Shown here in pieces: positions 50,584 through 59,619 of a DNA stretch of 64,000 nt (within the stretch, counting starts at the first letter, position 1; the number at the start of each line of letters is the position of its first letter). The position numbers and the translations under genes were made by a program. The notes below the pieces were generated by a model. The model was given only the letters and a program-made list of their open reading frames with translations, was not told the origin of the DNA and ran no database searches. The DNA is from CAZSAT01 sp964604675 (GTDB lineage Bacteria; Myxococcota_A; UBA796; CAJQPC01), in the NCBI GenBank assembly GCA_964604675.1, contig CAZSAT010000017.1, positions 18,311-82,310 of the forward strand, written 5' to 3'.

Positions 50584-51654
50584 ATGGCCCTGCCCTTCGA
50601 CCACCCGCTGAAGCCCATGCTCGCGAAGGGTGCTGCCAAGCTCCCACCGGCGGGCCGCTTCCTCTACGACCCCAAGTGGGATGGCTTCCGCTGCCTGGTG
50701 TTCCGAGACGGCGACGAGCTCTTCCTGCAGTCCCGCGACTCGAAACCCTTCGTGCGGTACTTCCCGGAGCTCCTCGACCCCCTGCGCGCCTCGCTGCCCG
50801 AGCGCTGCGTGGTCGACGGCGAGCTCCTCATCGAGCGTGATGGACGGCTGGACTTCGACGGCCTCCAACAGCGCATCCACCCGGCAACGAGCCGGGTCAC
50901 CATGCTCTCGCAGACCACGCCAGCCTCGTTCGTCGCGTTCGACCTGCTCGCCCTCGACGACCAGGATCTGCGGGTAGACGCGGTGGGGCAGCGCCGCGAG
51001 CTGCTGGAGCAGGTGCTGGCCGACGCCCGGCCCCCCGTGTTCCTCACGCCGGCCACCCTCGATCGCGACGTGGCACAGGACTGGTTCGAACGCTTCGAGG
51101 GCGCGGGACTCGACGGCGTGATGGCCAAGCCCCTCGACGGCGTGTACGAATCGAACAAGCGGGGCTGGATCAAGATCAAGCACCAGCGCACGCTCGACGC
51201 CGTGGTGTGCGGCTTCCGCTGGCACAAGCACGGACCCGGGACCGAGGTGGGCTCCTTGTTGCTCGGCCTCTGGGCCGACGACGGCCGCCTGCGCCAGATC
51301 GGCGTCGCTTCGAGCTTCTCCGGCAAGCGCCGCCTGGAGCTGGCGGCGGAGCTCGAGCCCTTCCGTGAGCACGCCTTGGACGACCACCCGTGGGCCGCTT
51401 GGGCCAAGCACAGCCCCAGCGAGCACGAACCGGGCGCCACCTCGAGGTGGAACGCGAAGAAGGATCTGTCCTGGGAGCCCGTGCGGCTCGAGCTCGTCGC
51501 GGAGGTCACCTGCAACCAGCTCTCCGGCGGTCGGCTGCGGCACCCGGCCAAGCTCCTGCGCTTCCGTCACGACAAGCCACCCGCGGTGTGCGGCTATGAC
51601 CAGCTCGACGTGGTCGCGCCCATGGAGCTCTGCACGATCTTCGCGGGGGGCTGA
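50584..51654 (+). CDS. ATP-dependent DNA ligase, LigC-like
   Basis: A 356-residue nucleotidyltransferase that would seal nicks using ATP. Motif I holds the adenylated Lys in YDPKWDGFR near residue 30. VVDGELLIE (motif III), FVAFDLLALDD, GVMAKPLDGVY (motif IV) and GWIKIKHQRT (motif V) follow, then the OB-fold (VGSLLLGLWADDGRLRQIGV). The size and lack of polymerase or phosphoesterase domains match LigC-type ligases rather than multidomain LigD. It converges on a 5'-3' exonuclease gene, so the two may share a repair role. Confidence 0.88.
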   Translation: MALPFDHPLKPMLAKGAAKLPPAGRFLYDPKWDGFRCLVFRDGDELFLQSRDSKPFVRYFPELLDPLRASLPERCVVDGELLIERDGRLDFDGLQQRIHPATSRVTMLSQTTPASFVAFDLLALDDQDLRVDAVGQRRELLEQVLADARPPVFLTPATLDRDVAQDWFERFEGAGLDGVMAKPLDGVYESNKRGWIKIKHQRTLDAVVCGFRWHKHGPGTEVGSLLLGLWADDGRLRQIGVASSFSGKRRLELAAELEPFREHALDDHPWAAWAKHSPSEHEPGATSRWNAKKDLSWEPVRLELVAEVTCNQLSGGRLRHPAKLLRFRHDKPPAVCGYDQLDVVAPMELCTIFAGG

Positions 51655-51660
51655 GGGAGC

Positions 51661-52515
51661 TCAGACCAAGGCGGGCACTCGCTCCAGGAGACGCTCCTGA
51701 TCCAGACCCAAGAGCAGCTGCCTGAGCTCTGGACGGGCGCCTCGGAACGCCAGCTCCTCGAGGCTCTGGGCCACCGGCGCATCCAGCCTCAGGGTGGCGA
51801 GCCGCTTGTAGAGCAGGGCGTCGGCGCGGCGAGGTTCCAGATGATCCGACAGGCCCTGGGCACCGCGCACCTTCACCTCCCAGCTCGACACGTCTTCGGG
51901 AATGTCCTCGATCCGGCCGTAGTGGGCGAGCACGGTGGCCGCACCCTTCGCGCCCCAGCGCGGAATGCCCGGGATGCCATCGGCGGCATCGCCCACGAGC
52001 GCGAGCCAGTCGGGAATGCTCGAGGGCGCGACGCCCCACTTCTCGTGAACGGCCGGTTCGTCGTACACGATGCGGCGCATCCGATCCCACAAGACCACCC
52101 GCTCGCCCACGACGCACTGGGCCATGTCCTTGTCGGGCGTGGCGATCACCACCTGGTCCACCTGATCGGCGAAGCGCGCCGCGGCGCTGGCCAGCGCGTC
52201 GTCGGCCTCGAAGTCCACCATCGGCCACACCACCACGCCGAGCGCTCGACAGAGGTCTTCGGCGGGGTGGAACTGGCAGGTGAGCTCCTCGGGCAGACCG
52301 GCCCCGGTCTTGTAGCCGTCGAAGAGATCGTTCCGGAAGCTCTCGATGACGTGGTCGAAGGCCACGCCCACGTGGGTGACGTCGTCGGACCGAAGCAAGG
52401 CCACCAGGGTGTGCGCGAGGCCGATCAAGCCTCCGTTCTCGACCGCGCGTCCTCGTCGGGCGCCGAAGTGCTGGCGGAAGAGCTCGTAGGTGCCGTCGAT
52501 GAGGTGGAGCTTCAT
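51661..52515 (-). CDS. 5'-3' exonuclease, PolI N-domain/FEN family
   Basis: A 284-residue stand-alone relative of the 5'-3' exonuclease domain of DNA polymerase I. The start MKLHLIDGTYELFRQHFG includes the first metal-binding Asp; others follow in AFDHVIESFRNDLFDGYK, VDFEADDALAS and VIATPDKDMAQ. The helix-hairpin-helix region is GDAADGIPGIPRWGAKGAATVL. It probably removes flaps or RNA primers. No polymerase domain is attached. The stop is seven bases from the ligase stop. Confidence 0.88.
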   Translation of the reverse strand: MKLHLIDGTYELFRQHFGARRGRAVENGGLIGLAHTLVALLRSDDVTHVGVAFDHVIESFRNDLFDGYKTGAGLPEELTCQFHPAEDLCRALGVVVWPMVDFEADDALASAAARFADQVDQVVIATPDKDMAQCVVGERVVLWDRMRRIVYDEPAVHEKWGVAPSSIPDWLALVGDAADGIPGIPRWGAKGAATVLAHYGRIEDIPEDVSSWEVKVRGAQGLSDHLEPRRADALLYKRLATLRLDAPVAQSLEELAFRGARPELRQLLLGLDQERLLERVPALV

Positions 52516-52534
52516 GCCACGTGACGTATCCGAG

Positions 52535-52540
52535 TAGGCT
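52535..52540 (+). promoter_or_regulatory. TAGGCT hexamer before nhaC-like gene
   Basis: TAGGCT ends six bases before the GTG at 52547, and there is no Shine-Dalgarno sequence; the antiporter transcript may be leaderless. Confidence 0.45.
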
Positions 52541-52546
52541 CGCCCC

Positions 52547-53959
52547 GTGGAACACGGTGCCCTCTCCCTGCTGCCAGCGGCGCTCACGCTGGTGCTCGCC
52601 TTCACGACGCGCCGGGTGCTGCCCGCGCTCTTCTGCGGCATCGTCGCCGGCGGCTGCGTGCTGTACGCGAGCTCGTCGGATCTCTCCGACCTCAACGTGC
52701 TGGATCGCTTCCTGCTCCCGGCGCTCGCGAGCGAGAGCTACGCCCGCATCCTGCTGATCTACCTGTGGTGCCTGGGCGGTCTGCTCGGGGTCTGGAAGCG
52801 CACGGGCGCCGCCGAGCACTTCGCACGCACCGTGGGCGAGAAGGTCGTCACCGGCCCGCGTTCGTCTCTGGCCTTCGCGTGGCTCGTCGGCGTGATCTTC
52901 CACCAGGGCGGCACGGTGTCGACGGTGCTCACGGGCACCACGGTGAAGCCCGTCGCGGACCGCTACGGCGTCGCGCACGAAGAGCTGGCCTACGTGGTGG
53001 ACTCCACGGGCTCCCCCGTCGCGACGGTGGTGCCCTTCAACGTGTGGCCGGCCTACATCGCGGGCCTGGTGGTCGGCACGGTGCCGGTCATCGCCACCGA
53101 GGCCGACGCGCTGGCCTTCTACGTGCGGGCGATGCCGTGGAACTTCTACGCGATCTTCGCGCTGGGCAGCACCCTGCTGTTCGGGCTGGGCCTGCTCCCG
53201 TGGGTCGGCGCCAAGATGAGCGCGGCACGCACCCGGGCGCGGACGGGCCAGGGACTCGACCGTGCCGGTGCTCAGCCGATGCTGCCCGACGCGGCCGCCG
53301 CCGTGCCGGAGGGCTACACGCCGGCGATGGTCGACTTCGCAGCGCCGCTCGTGGTGCTCGCGAGCCTCGCGATCGTGCCGTACGTGCTCACGGGCAAGCC
53401 CTGGATCAACGAGGCCTTCGGCGCCTGCGTGCTGACGGTCATGGGCGTGGCCTTCGTGCGCGGTCTCACGCTCAAGGATCTGATGGAGGCCTTCCTCGAC
53501 GGCTGCAAGGCCATGACGATCGGCGCGGTCATCCTCGGCCTCGCGGTCACCCTGGGCCTGGTCACGAAGGAGCTGGACACCGCCAGCTACGTGGTCACCC
53601 TGCTGGGCGACGGCTTCCCCGCGGTGCTCCTGCCGGCCGCGCTCTCGGCCCTCTGCATGGGCATGGCCTTCGCGACCGGCACGAGCTGGGGCACCTACGC
53701 TGTGGTGTTCCCGATCGCGATGCCGCTGGCCTGGGCGCTCGCGGCGGACCCGACCTACCTGGCGATCGTGTTCGGCGCGGTGCTCGGAGGCGCGGTCTTC
53801 GGCGACCAGTGCAGCCCGATCAGCGACACCACCATCTTGAGCGCGATGTTCTCCGGCTGCGATCTGATGGACCACGTCGAGACGCAGCTGCCGCTGGCGC
53901 TGGCGGCCGCCACGTTGGGTGGAGTGGCCAGCACGGTGGCGGCGGCGGTCGTGCTGTGA
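52547..53959 (+). CDS. NhaC-type Na+/H+ antiporter family transporter
   Basis: A 470-residue inner-membrane protein with about eleven hydrophobic helices. Family landmarks include VIFHQGGTVSTVLTGTT in the first half, DSTGSPVATVVPFNVW, and the second-half GTSWGTYAVVFPIAMPLA and FGDQCSPISDTTILSA, the latter being the NhaC/ion-transporter signature with a conserved Asp. It would exchange sodium or another cation or amino-acid-like solute for protons. The GTG lacks a ribosome site. Its stop overlaps the start of the EEP-family lipoprotein gene as GTGA, an odd pairing. Confidence 0.85.
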   Translation: MEHGALSLLPAALTLVLAFTTRRVLPALFCGIVAGGCVLYASSSDLSDLNVLDRFLLPALASESYARILLIYLWCLGGLLGVWKRTGAAEHFARTVGEKVVTGPRSSLAFAWLVGVIFHQGGTVSTVLTGTTVKPVADRYGVAHEELAYVVDSTGSPVATVVPFNVWPAYIAGLVVGTVPVIATEADALAFYVRAMPWNFYAIFALGSTLLFGLGLLPWVGAKMSAARTRARTGQGLDRAGAQPMLPDAAAAVPEGYTPAMVDFAAPLVVLASLAIVPYVLTGKPWINEAFGACVLTVMGVAFVRGLTLKDLMEAFLDGCKAMTIGAVILGLAVTLGLVTKELDTASYVVTLLGDGFPAVLLPAALSALCMGMAFATGTSWGTYAVVFPIAMPLAWALAADPTYLAIVFGAVLGGAVFGDQCSPISDTTILSAMFSGCDLMDHVETQLPLALAAATLGGVASTVAAAVVL

Positions 53960-54834
53960 TCTGGCTGTGGGCCTGCTCCGGCGGCCCTGCCCCCGACACC
54001 TCATCCGCCCCCCTGGTCGTGGTGACCATGAACAGCGGCACGACGCCCGGTCAGGACTTCGGCGCCAACACCGACGGCTACGGGGAGGACCAGGCGAGCG
54101 CGAGCGACGCCTGGTATGGCGACGGCCTGGCCTGGGAGGCGGCGGTGGTCGCCACCGAGGCCTTCTTCACCGACACCGCGCCCCAGGTGGTCGGCTTCCA
54201 GGAGGTCTTCGACACCGGTGGCTGCGACGAGGTTCCGGACGAGGCGCGTGACGGGTTCGTGTGCTCCACCTGGACGGCTGGCGACCCCACCGTGGCGGAA
54301 CGGGTGCTCGGGAGCGGCTTCGAGGTGGTGTGCCACCCAGGCCATCCCGACAAGTGCGTAGGGGTGAGCCAGGATGTGGGTGGGATCGCTCCGATGGCCG
54401 GCGTCGCGGCCGAGGGCTGCGGCTCGGGGGCACGCGTGGCCTACAGCGACCTCGAGCTGGCCGATGGCCCCCTGCGGGTGATCCACGTGCACGGCACGTC
54501 GGGCTTGTCCGACGACGACATCGCCTGCCGCCTCGCTCAGGTCGCGCAGGTCGAGCAGGCCCTCGGCGAGCGGAACCTGGTGCTCGGCGACCTCAACACG
54601 GACCCGGCGCGCTTCGCGGGCTACGACGCGAGCGCGGCGGCGTGGACGGAGCTGGCCGATCGAGCCGGGCTGCGCTGGCACACCGAGCTCGGAGACGACG
54701 CGGAGCCGACCTATAGCGGCGTCGCCAACATCGACCACGTGCTCACCGACTGGGCCGAGGGCCGCTGCGAAGCCCGGCCCTTCTACGACCAGGTCTACTT
54801 CGATCACGTTCCGCTGGTGTGCAGCCTGAGCTGA
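53956..54834 (+). CDS. Endonuclease/exonuclease/phosphatase-family lipoprotein
   Basis: A 292-residue exported member of the DNase I-like EEP superfamily. The start is a GTG inside the GTGA overlap with the antiporter stop, giving VIWLWAC, with Cys at residue 7. Catalytic landmarks are the Glu in VVGFQEVFD, the His in VIHVHGTSG, the Asp/Asn pair in VLGDLNTDP and the final IDHVLTD and FDHVPLVC. Extra Cys residues suggest disulfides. The family covers nucleases, sphingomyelinases and phosphoinositide phosphatases; an extracellular nuclease or phosphodiesterase is most likely, but the substrate is not fixed by the sequence. Confidence 0.82.
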   Translation: MIWLWACSGGPAPDTSSAPLVVVTMNSGTTPGQDFGANTDGYGEDQASASDAWYGDGLAWEAAVVATEAFFTDTAPQVVGFQEVFDTGGCDEVPDEARDGFVCSTWTAGDPTVAERVLGSGFEVVCHPGHPDKCVGVSQDVGGIAPMAGVAAEGCGSGARVAYSDLELADGPLRVIHVHGTSGLSDDDIACRLAQVAQVEQALGERNLVLGDLNTDPARFAGYDASAAAWTELADRAGLRWHTELGDDAEPTYSGVANIDHVLTDWAEGRCEARPFYDQVYFDHVPLVCSLS

Positions 54835-57800
54835 TCACGGCAGGAGCTCGATCACCGTCCAGACGGCGGCCGCCTCCTCGACCCGACCCAGGGCGGCCCA
54901 CTGGGCTCGGGCCAGCTGGAACGCCGCGTGAGCGTGGCCCACCTCGCCCCCATCCCTCGCCTGCATCCCCGCGACGTAGGCCAGGCGCGCGACGTCTGGG
55001 TCGACGAAGCCGCTGTCGTGCAGCCCGGGCATCAGGTCCATCAGGTGGACCTCGAAGCCTTCCCAGTCCGCCTCCGCGCCGCAACAACAGACGAGCACCA
55101 GCTTCAGCACCGCCTCGTAGATGCCGAACTGGGCGAGCTGTGGGCTGATCAGCAGGGCCTGCGCGCGCTGTCGAGCGCGCTCCAACCGCCCCGCCTGGAC
55201 ATCCACGAGCGCCAGATCGACCTCGGCCACGAAGACCTCCGGGGTGCCCAGCGCGCGGTAGGCCGACGCTGCGGCCTCGTAGGCCAACGCGGCGAGCTCC
55301 CAGTCCCCGCGGTTCCGGGCGACCTCCCCGCGCACCAGCTCGGCTGCGGCGACCAGCTTCCGGAAGCCCCAGCGCTCGCCGAGCTCGAGCACCGCCTCGG
55401 CATGCTCGCCGGCGGCATCGGCCCGTCCCGCGGCGCGCGCCGCCACCGCGAGCACGAGCAGCGCATCCGCCTTCCGGTAGGGCTCGGAGGCGGCCGCCAC
55501 GGCGCGCGAGCCGACCGTCCGCGCTTCGTCCAGCGCACCGAGGGCCACCAGGGCATGGCCGAGCTCCGCGGCCGACCGTGCGGCATCCGCGGGCAGCTCA
55601 CGGGCGGCGAAGCCACGCTCGGCCCGCGCATAGAGATCGCGTGCCAGGCGCAGGTCGCCGGCCTGCCGCGCCAGGGCGGCCCGGGCGGCCACGAGCCGGA
55701 GCTGCACGACGTCCCAGCCACGCACGCCGGCCTGCGCCTCGAAGCCTCGCAGCGCGTCCTCGGCAGCCTTCGCGCCCTCGAGCACCGACAGGAGCGCCAC
55801 CCGGTGGTGCCAGGCCTCCGCGCGGAGCGCGTCGTCGGGGGCGAGCCCCAGACGCTCGACGGCTTGCTCGCGGTCCGTGAGCAGGGCCAGCGCGCGGCGG
55901 TGGTCACCGAGCTCGAAGCGCTGCCGCGCCGCGCGCACGAGCGGCGCGAGGGCGTCCCGGTCCTCGCCGGCCGCGAGCAGGTACCGCGCACGGCGCTCCG
56001 AGTCTCCGAGGGCGTCGCTTCCCGCGAGCAGCGCCGCGCAGACGCGTGCGTGCTCCGCGTGACGTCCGGCCTCGCGGGCCCCGCGCACCACCGACTCGCG
56101 CAGCATGCCGTGCACGAAGGACCAGCCCTCCTCCCGCTGCACGAACAAGGCCTCGTGGAGCAGGCGCTCGACGAGCGCCGACGGGAACGGGAGCTGGGCC
56201 TCGCCACACGCTCGCCCCCACTCCTCCGCCTGCACGTCCTGGCCCAGCGTGGCCGCCAGCTCGAGCGCGCGACGCGCGACACCGCTCAGCGCCAGCCGGT
56301 CGAGGCGCGACGACCACATGCCGTGGAGGTCGTCGGGGAGGTCGGCGACCGCGCCTGGCACCAGGCGCAAGCCGCCCGTGCCAGGCGACAACACGCCGCG
56401 ACGAACCCAGTCGTGCAGGAGCTGGACAGCGAACAAGGGGTTGCCGTCGGTGCGCTCCCGCACCCGCAACGACAGCTCGGGCTCGAGGCCCAGGAGCATC
56501 TGGACCAGCGCCTCGTGGTCCGCCGCCGGGAGCGGTCCCAGCCTCAGGGTGGTTCCGAGCTCGTCGAGCAGCTCGCGCGCCTCCTGCTCGACGGCCTCTT
56601 CACGCACGGTGAGCACGAGCAGCGCACGGCACGCGCCCAGCTCCCGCCGCTGCCACAGGAGGCGAGCGAGCTCCAGGCTCTCCAGCCCCCACTGGGCATC
56701 GTCGAGCCAGACCACCACCGGACGCTCCTGGCCGAGACGACCGAGGAAGCGCTCCAGCAGGACGGCCCGTTCACCGGCGCTCCGGAAGCGCACGGCCCGC
56801 AGACCGCCGCCGCGCTCGGCGTCCGTCGCTGGCACGATGAGCTCGGTGAGGGCCTCCGCCTCGTCGGGAGGCACCTGCGCCGCCACGGGCGAGAGCCACC
56901 GCTCGATGCGCGCGAGCACCGCGGCCCGGGGCAGCCCCTGGCACACGAGGCGCCGGCTGATCATCGCGCCGAGACCATCGATCGGGCCACCTGTCGGGCC
57001 GTGGAGCGCGACGAGGGGCGTGCCTGCGCCGAGCTCCGCGGCGTGCTCGCACAGCCAACGCGCCAGCCGGCTCTTCCCCACGCCGCTCGCGCCTCGCAAG
57101 CAGACCACCTCGAGCTTGCCCGTGGCGCGCACACGGTGCAGCGCCGACCAGAGCTGATCGCGCTCCGCGACGCGCCCGACCACGGGCAGGTCCCGCAAGC
57201 CGAAGAGGCCGAGCTCCGCCGGCGCGCTGCGCTCGGCACGCCGCCAACGGAGCGGCATGGGCGGACCGTCCGCCTCCGGCTCCACCACCTGGCCCGAGTC
57301 CGACCACAGCCCCGCGGCATCCAGCGTCAGCAGGCTCGTCTCGTCGCCTTCCTCGCTCGACAGCAGGACCCGCGTCACCCCGACCGGCTCCCCGAGGCGC
57401 CGAAGCGCCCAGGCCGCGTCCGCAGCACACGCGAACCGGTGGCCTGGATCCTTGCGCAACAGCCGCCGCAGCCACGGCTCGAAGCCGGGAGGGACCCCCG
57501 CGCTGGACTGGAAGTCGCCCGGCTCGTCGTGGAGTTGCGCGAGCAGGGTGGCCGGTCGACCGCTGCGCCGATGGGGCGCGCGGCCGGTGGCCATGGACCA
57601 GCCGAGGCACCCCAGGGCGTAGAGGTCGGTCCAGGGACCCCAGGCGCGCCAGTCCGCCCGGATCTGCTCGGGGGCCATGTAGGCCGGCGTGCCCGCCTGC
57701 AGAGCCTCCGCCGCTCCCGAGCGGGCCAGGTCCATCGGTTGAGCCAGGCCGAAGTCGGTCAGGCGCAGTCCCCCCCCGCGCGGCGTCAACAGGACGTTGT

Positions 57801-58224
57801 CCGGCTTCAGATCCCGGTGGAGCACATGGCGCGCGTGGGCGTGCGCGAGCGCCCCGAGCAGCTGGAGCAGCACCGCCTGCAGCGCGTCCCACGCCATGCG
57901 GCCCCGCAAGCGGTCGAGGGTGCCCAGCTCCGCCAGCTCCATCACCAGGTACGGACTGCCCGTCGCGAGCTCGCCCACCGAGGACGCCTCGGCCGGCACC
58001 TCACCCTGGTCGTACACCCGCACGATGGCCGGGTGCGTGAGCGCAGCCACCGCGCGCACCTCCTGGCGGAAGGCGCGCCCATAGGGCCCGTGGCGCGTCG
58101 CCATCGCGGTCATCACCTTCACGGCGACCGGGTCGGCGGTGTCCACACGGAAGCCGGACCAGACCTCGCCCATGCCTCCACGCCCGAGGCGCTCGGTGAG
58201 CTGGTAGGGACCCAGGGTCGGCAC
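54835..58224 (-). CDS. Serine/threonine protein kinase-ATPase-TPR regulator
   Basis: A 1129-residue protein of the myxobacterial type. Residues 1 to about 285 are a Hanks kinase (GRGGMGEVW glycine loop, AVKVM Lys, HRDLKPDN catalytic loop, DFGLAQP, GTPAYMAPEQ). Residues about 355-640 are an AAA-16/STAND-like ATPase with P-loop RGASGVGKSRLARWL and Walker B VVWLDDAQW. The remainder is TPR-rich helical repeats (RAARQRFELGDHRRALALL). It likely integrates signals by phosphorylating partners and binding ATP. GTG lies eight bases after a GGTTAG element, with no ribosome site. Confidence 0.9.
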   Translation of the reverse strand: MPTLGPYQLTERLGRGGMGEVWSGFRVDTADPVAVKVMTAMATRHGPYGRAFRQEVRAVAALTHPAIVRVYDQGEVPAEASSVGELATGSPYLVMELAELGTLDRLRGRMAWDALQAVLLQLLGALAHAHARHVLHRDLKPDNVLLTPRGGGLRLTDFGLAQPMDLARSGAAEALQAGTPAYMAPEQIRADWRAWGPWTDLYALGCLGWSMATGRAPHRRSGRPATLLAQLHDEPGDFQSSAGVPPGFEPWLRRLLRKDPGHRFACAADAAWALRRLGEPVGVTRVLLSSEEGDETSLLTLDAAGLWSDSGQVVEPEADGPPMPLRWRRAERSAPAELGLFGLRDLPVVGRVAERDQLWSALHRVRATGKLEVVCLRGASGVGKSRLARWLCEHAAELGAGTPLVALHGPTGGPIDGLGAMISRRLVCQGLPRAAVLARIERWLSPVAAQVPPDEAEALTELIVPATDAERGGGLRAVRFRSAGERAVLLERFLGRLGQERPVVVWLDDAQWGLESLELARLLWQRRELGACRALLVLTVREEAVEQEARELLDELGTTLRLGPLPAADHEALVQMLLGLEPELSLRVRERTDGNPLFAVQLLHDWVRRGVLSPGTGGLRLVPGAVADLPDDLHGMWSSRLDRLALSGVARRALELAATLGQDVQAEEWGRACGEAQLPFPSALVERLLHEALFVQREEGWSFVHGMLRESVVRGAREAGRHAEHARVCAALLAGSDALGDSERRARYLLAAGEDRDALAPLVRAARQRFELGDHRRALALLTDREQAVERLGLAPDDALRAEAWHHRVALLSVLEGAKAAEDALRGFEAQAGVRGWDVVQLRLVAARAALARQAGDLRLARDLYARAERGFAARELPADAARSAAELGHALVALGALDEARTVGSRAVAAASEPYRKADALLVLAVAARAAGRADAAGEHAEAVLELGERWGFRKLVAAAELVRGEVARNRGDWELAALAYEAAASAYRALGTPEVFVAEVDLALVDVQAGRLERARQRAQALLISPQLAQFGIYEAVLKLVLVCCCGAEADWEGFEVHLMDLMPGLHDSGFVDPDVARLAYVAGMQARDGGEVGHAHAAFQLARAQWAALGRVEEAAAVWTVIELLP

Positions 58225-58232
58225 GAGCCGCT

Positions 58233-58238
58233 CTAACC
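58233..58238 (-). promoter_or_regulatory. GGTTAG element upstream of kinase gene
   Basis: GGTTAG on the minus strand, eight bases before the kinase GTG, in the 18-base gap after the FHA activator stop. It suggests that the kinase has its own promoter rather than being only co-transcribed. Confidence 0.45.
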
Positions 58239-58242
58239 GCCG

Positions 58243-59586
58243 CTACCGGAGGCGGTGTCGGCGGAGCAACCTCAAGATGGTGGTGCGATCCACCCCAGCT
58301 GCGCGGGCGGCCGAGCTGAGGTTGCCCCCGTGTTCGGCCATCAGGCCGCGCAGGTACTGGCGCTCGAAGGCCCGGATCAAGGCCTGCTTGGCCTCCTTGA
58401 ACGGCACCGAGCTGATCGGCGGCCCCTCCTCCTCGAGCTCCTCCGGCGGCACCGCCGGCGCCTCGCGCAAGGCCTGCGGAAGGGCATCGAGGGTCACGAG
58501 CTCCTCGTCGCAGAAGGGCACCGCCCGGCTGAGCACGTTGTGCAGCTCCCGCACGTTGCCCGGCCACCTCCAGGCGTGGAAGATCTCCAACACCTCGGGG
58601 GAGAGCCCGGTGACGCGCACCGCGTCGCCCTGCACGCGCTCCAGGATGGACTCCGACAGCAGCTGCAGGTCCTCGAGGCGCTGGCGCAGCGGCGGCAGCA
58701 CCAGATCGACCACACAGAGCCGGTAGTACAGGTCGCGGCGGAAGCGCCCTTCCTCCACCTCGCGTGCGAGATCGCGGTTGGTCGCCGCCACGATGCGCAC
58801 GTCCACCACCTGCCGCGAGCGACCGCCGAGCCGCTTCACCTCACGGTTCTCCAGCACGCGCAAGAGCTTCGGCTGCAGCTCCAGAGGAAGCTCCCCGATC
58901 TCGTCCAGCATCAGGGTGCCGCGGTGGGCCCGCTCGAAGGCTCCGGAGCGCGCGTCCACCGCGCCCGTGAAGGCACCACGCTCGTGGCCGAACAGGGCCG
59001 ATTCGATGAGCTCGGCCTTGGCGGCGCCGCAGTCGAAGATCTCGAGATCGCCCGAGCGCCCGCTGCGTTCGTGCACCGCCCGCGCCGCCAGCTCCTTGCC
59101 GGTACCGGTCTCGCCACGGATGAGCACCGGCATGGACAGCCCCGCCACGCGCTCGAGCACGCCGTAGGCCTCGCGCATCGCGATGGACCCACCGACCAGC
59201 CGCCCGAAGGCGCGCTGATCGCTGGCCACCACGTCCCAGCGGGCGTCGATCGTGCGGAACGCCAGCACGCTCCCGCCGACCCGGAAGCGCGTGTCCTCCG
59301 CGAGGTAGACCTCGCGCACGGGGGTGTCCCCGACCCAGGTCCCCGCGCTGGTGTCGAGGTCGCGGAGCAGCACGCCCTGCTTCGTCCGGCGCAGCTCACA
59401 GTGCAGGGGCTCCAGCGCCTCGTCCTCCAGGCGAAGGTCCGCGAGCGCTCCGCGACCGATGCGCAAGAGCGCATGATCGAAGCGCCAGGTCTCCCCCTGG
59501 TTCGGTCCCTCCACGCAGCGCAGCACACCCTCGCGGATGTGGAGCGTGCGCCGGAAGGCGCCCGTGAGCGGCACGGTGGTCGGCAC
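58243..59586 (-). CDS. FHA-domain sigma-54-dependent transcription activator
   Basis: A 447-residue enhancer-binding protein. Residues about 20-110 are an FHA domain (LRIGRGALADLRLEDEALEPLHCEL), which binds phosphothreonine. The AAA domain has RGETGTGKE (Walker A), the sigma-54 contact GAFTGAVDAR, LMLDEIGELP (Walker B) and WPGNVRELHNV. The C-terminus is a Fis-type helix-turn-helix (LSSAARAAGVDRTTILRLLRRH). Several GTG starts are possible; 59586 is used. The Ser/Thr kinase encoded 18 bases downstream could supply the phosphothreonine signal read by the FHA domain. Confidence 0.92.
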   Translation of the reverse strand: MPTTVPLTGAFRRTLHIREGVLRCVEGPNQGETWRFDHALLRIGRGALADLRLEDEALEPLHCELRRTKQGVLLRDLDTSAGTWVGDTPVREVYLAEDTRFRVGGSVLAFRTIDARWDVVASDQRAFGRLVGGSIAMREAYGVLERVAGLSMPVLIRGETGTGKELAARAVHERSGRSGDLEIFDCGAAKAELIESALFGHERGAFTGAVDARSGAFERAHRGTLMLDEIGELPLELQPKLLRVLENREVKRLGGRSRQVVDVRIVAATNRDLAREVEEGRFRRDLYYRLCVVDLVLPPLRQRLEDLQLLSESILERVQGDAVRVTGLSPEVLEIFHAWRWPGNVRELHNVLSRAVPFCDEELVTLDALPQALREAPAVPPEELEEEGPPISSVPFKEAKQALIRAFERQYLRGLMAEHGGNLSSAARAAGVDRTTILRLLRRHRLR

Positions 59587-59619
59587 CGCACCCACGGTAC
59601 CAGGGATAGGCCCTTGCCC

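Noticed and set aside
54928..58236. An 1102-residue plus-strand frame opposite the Ser/Thr kinase
   Set aside because: Antisense shadow of a high-GC gene; the minus strand has all kinase and ATPase motifs.
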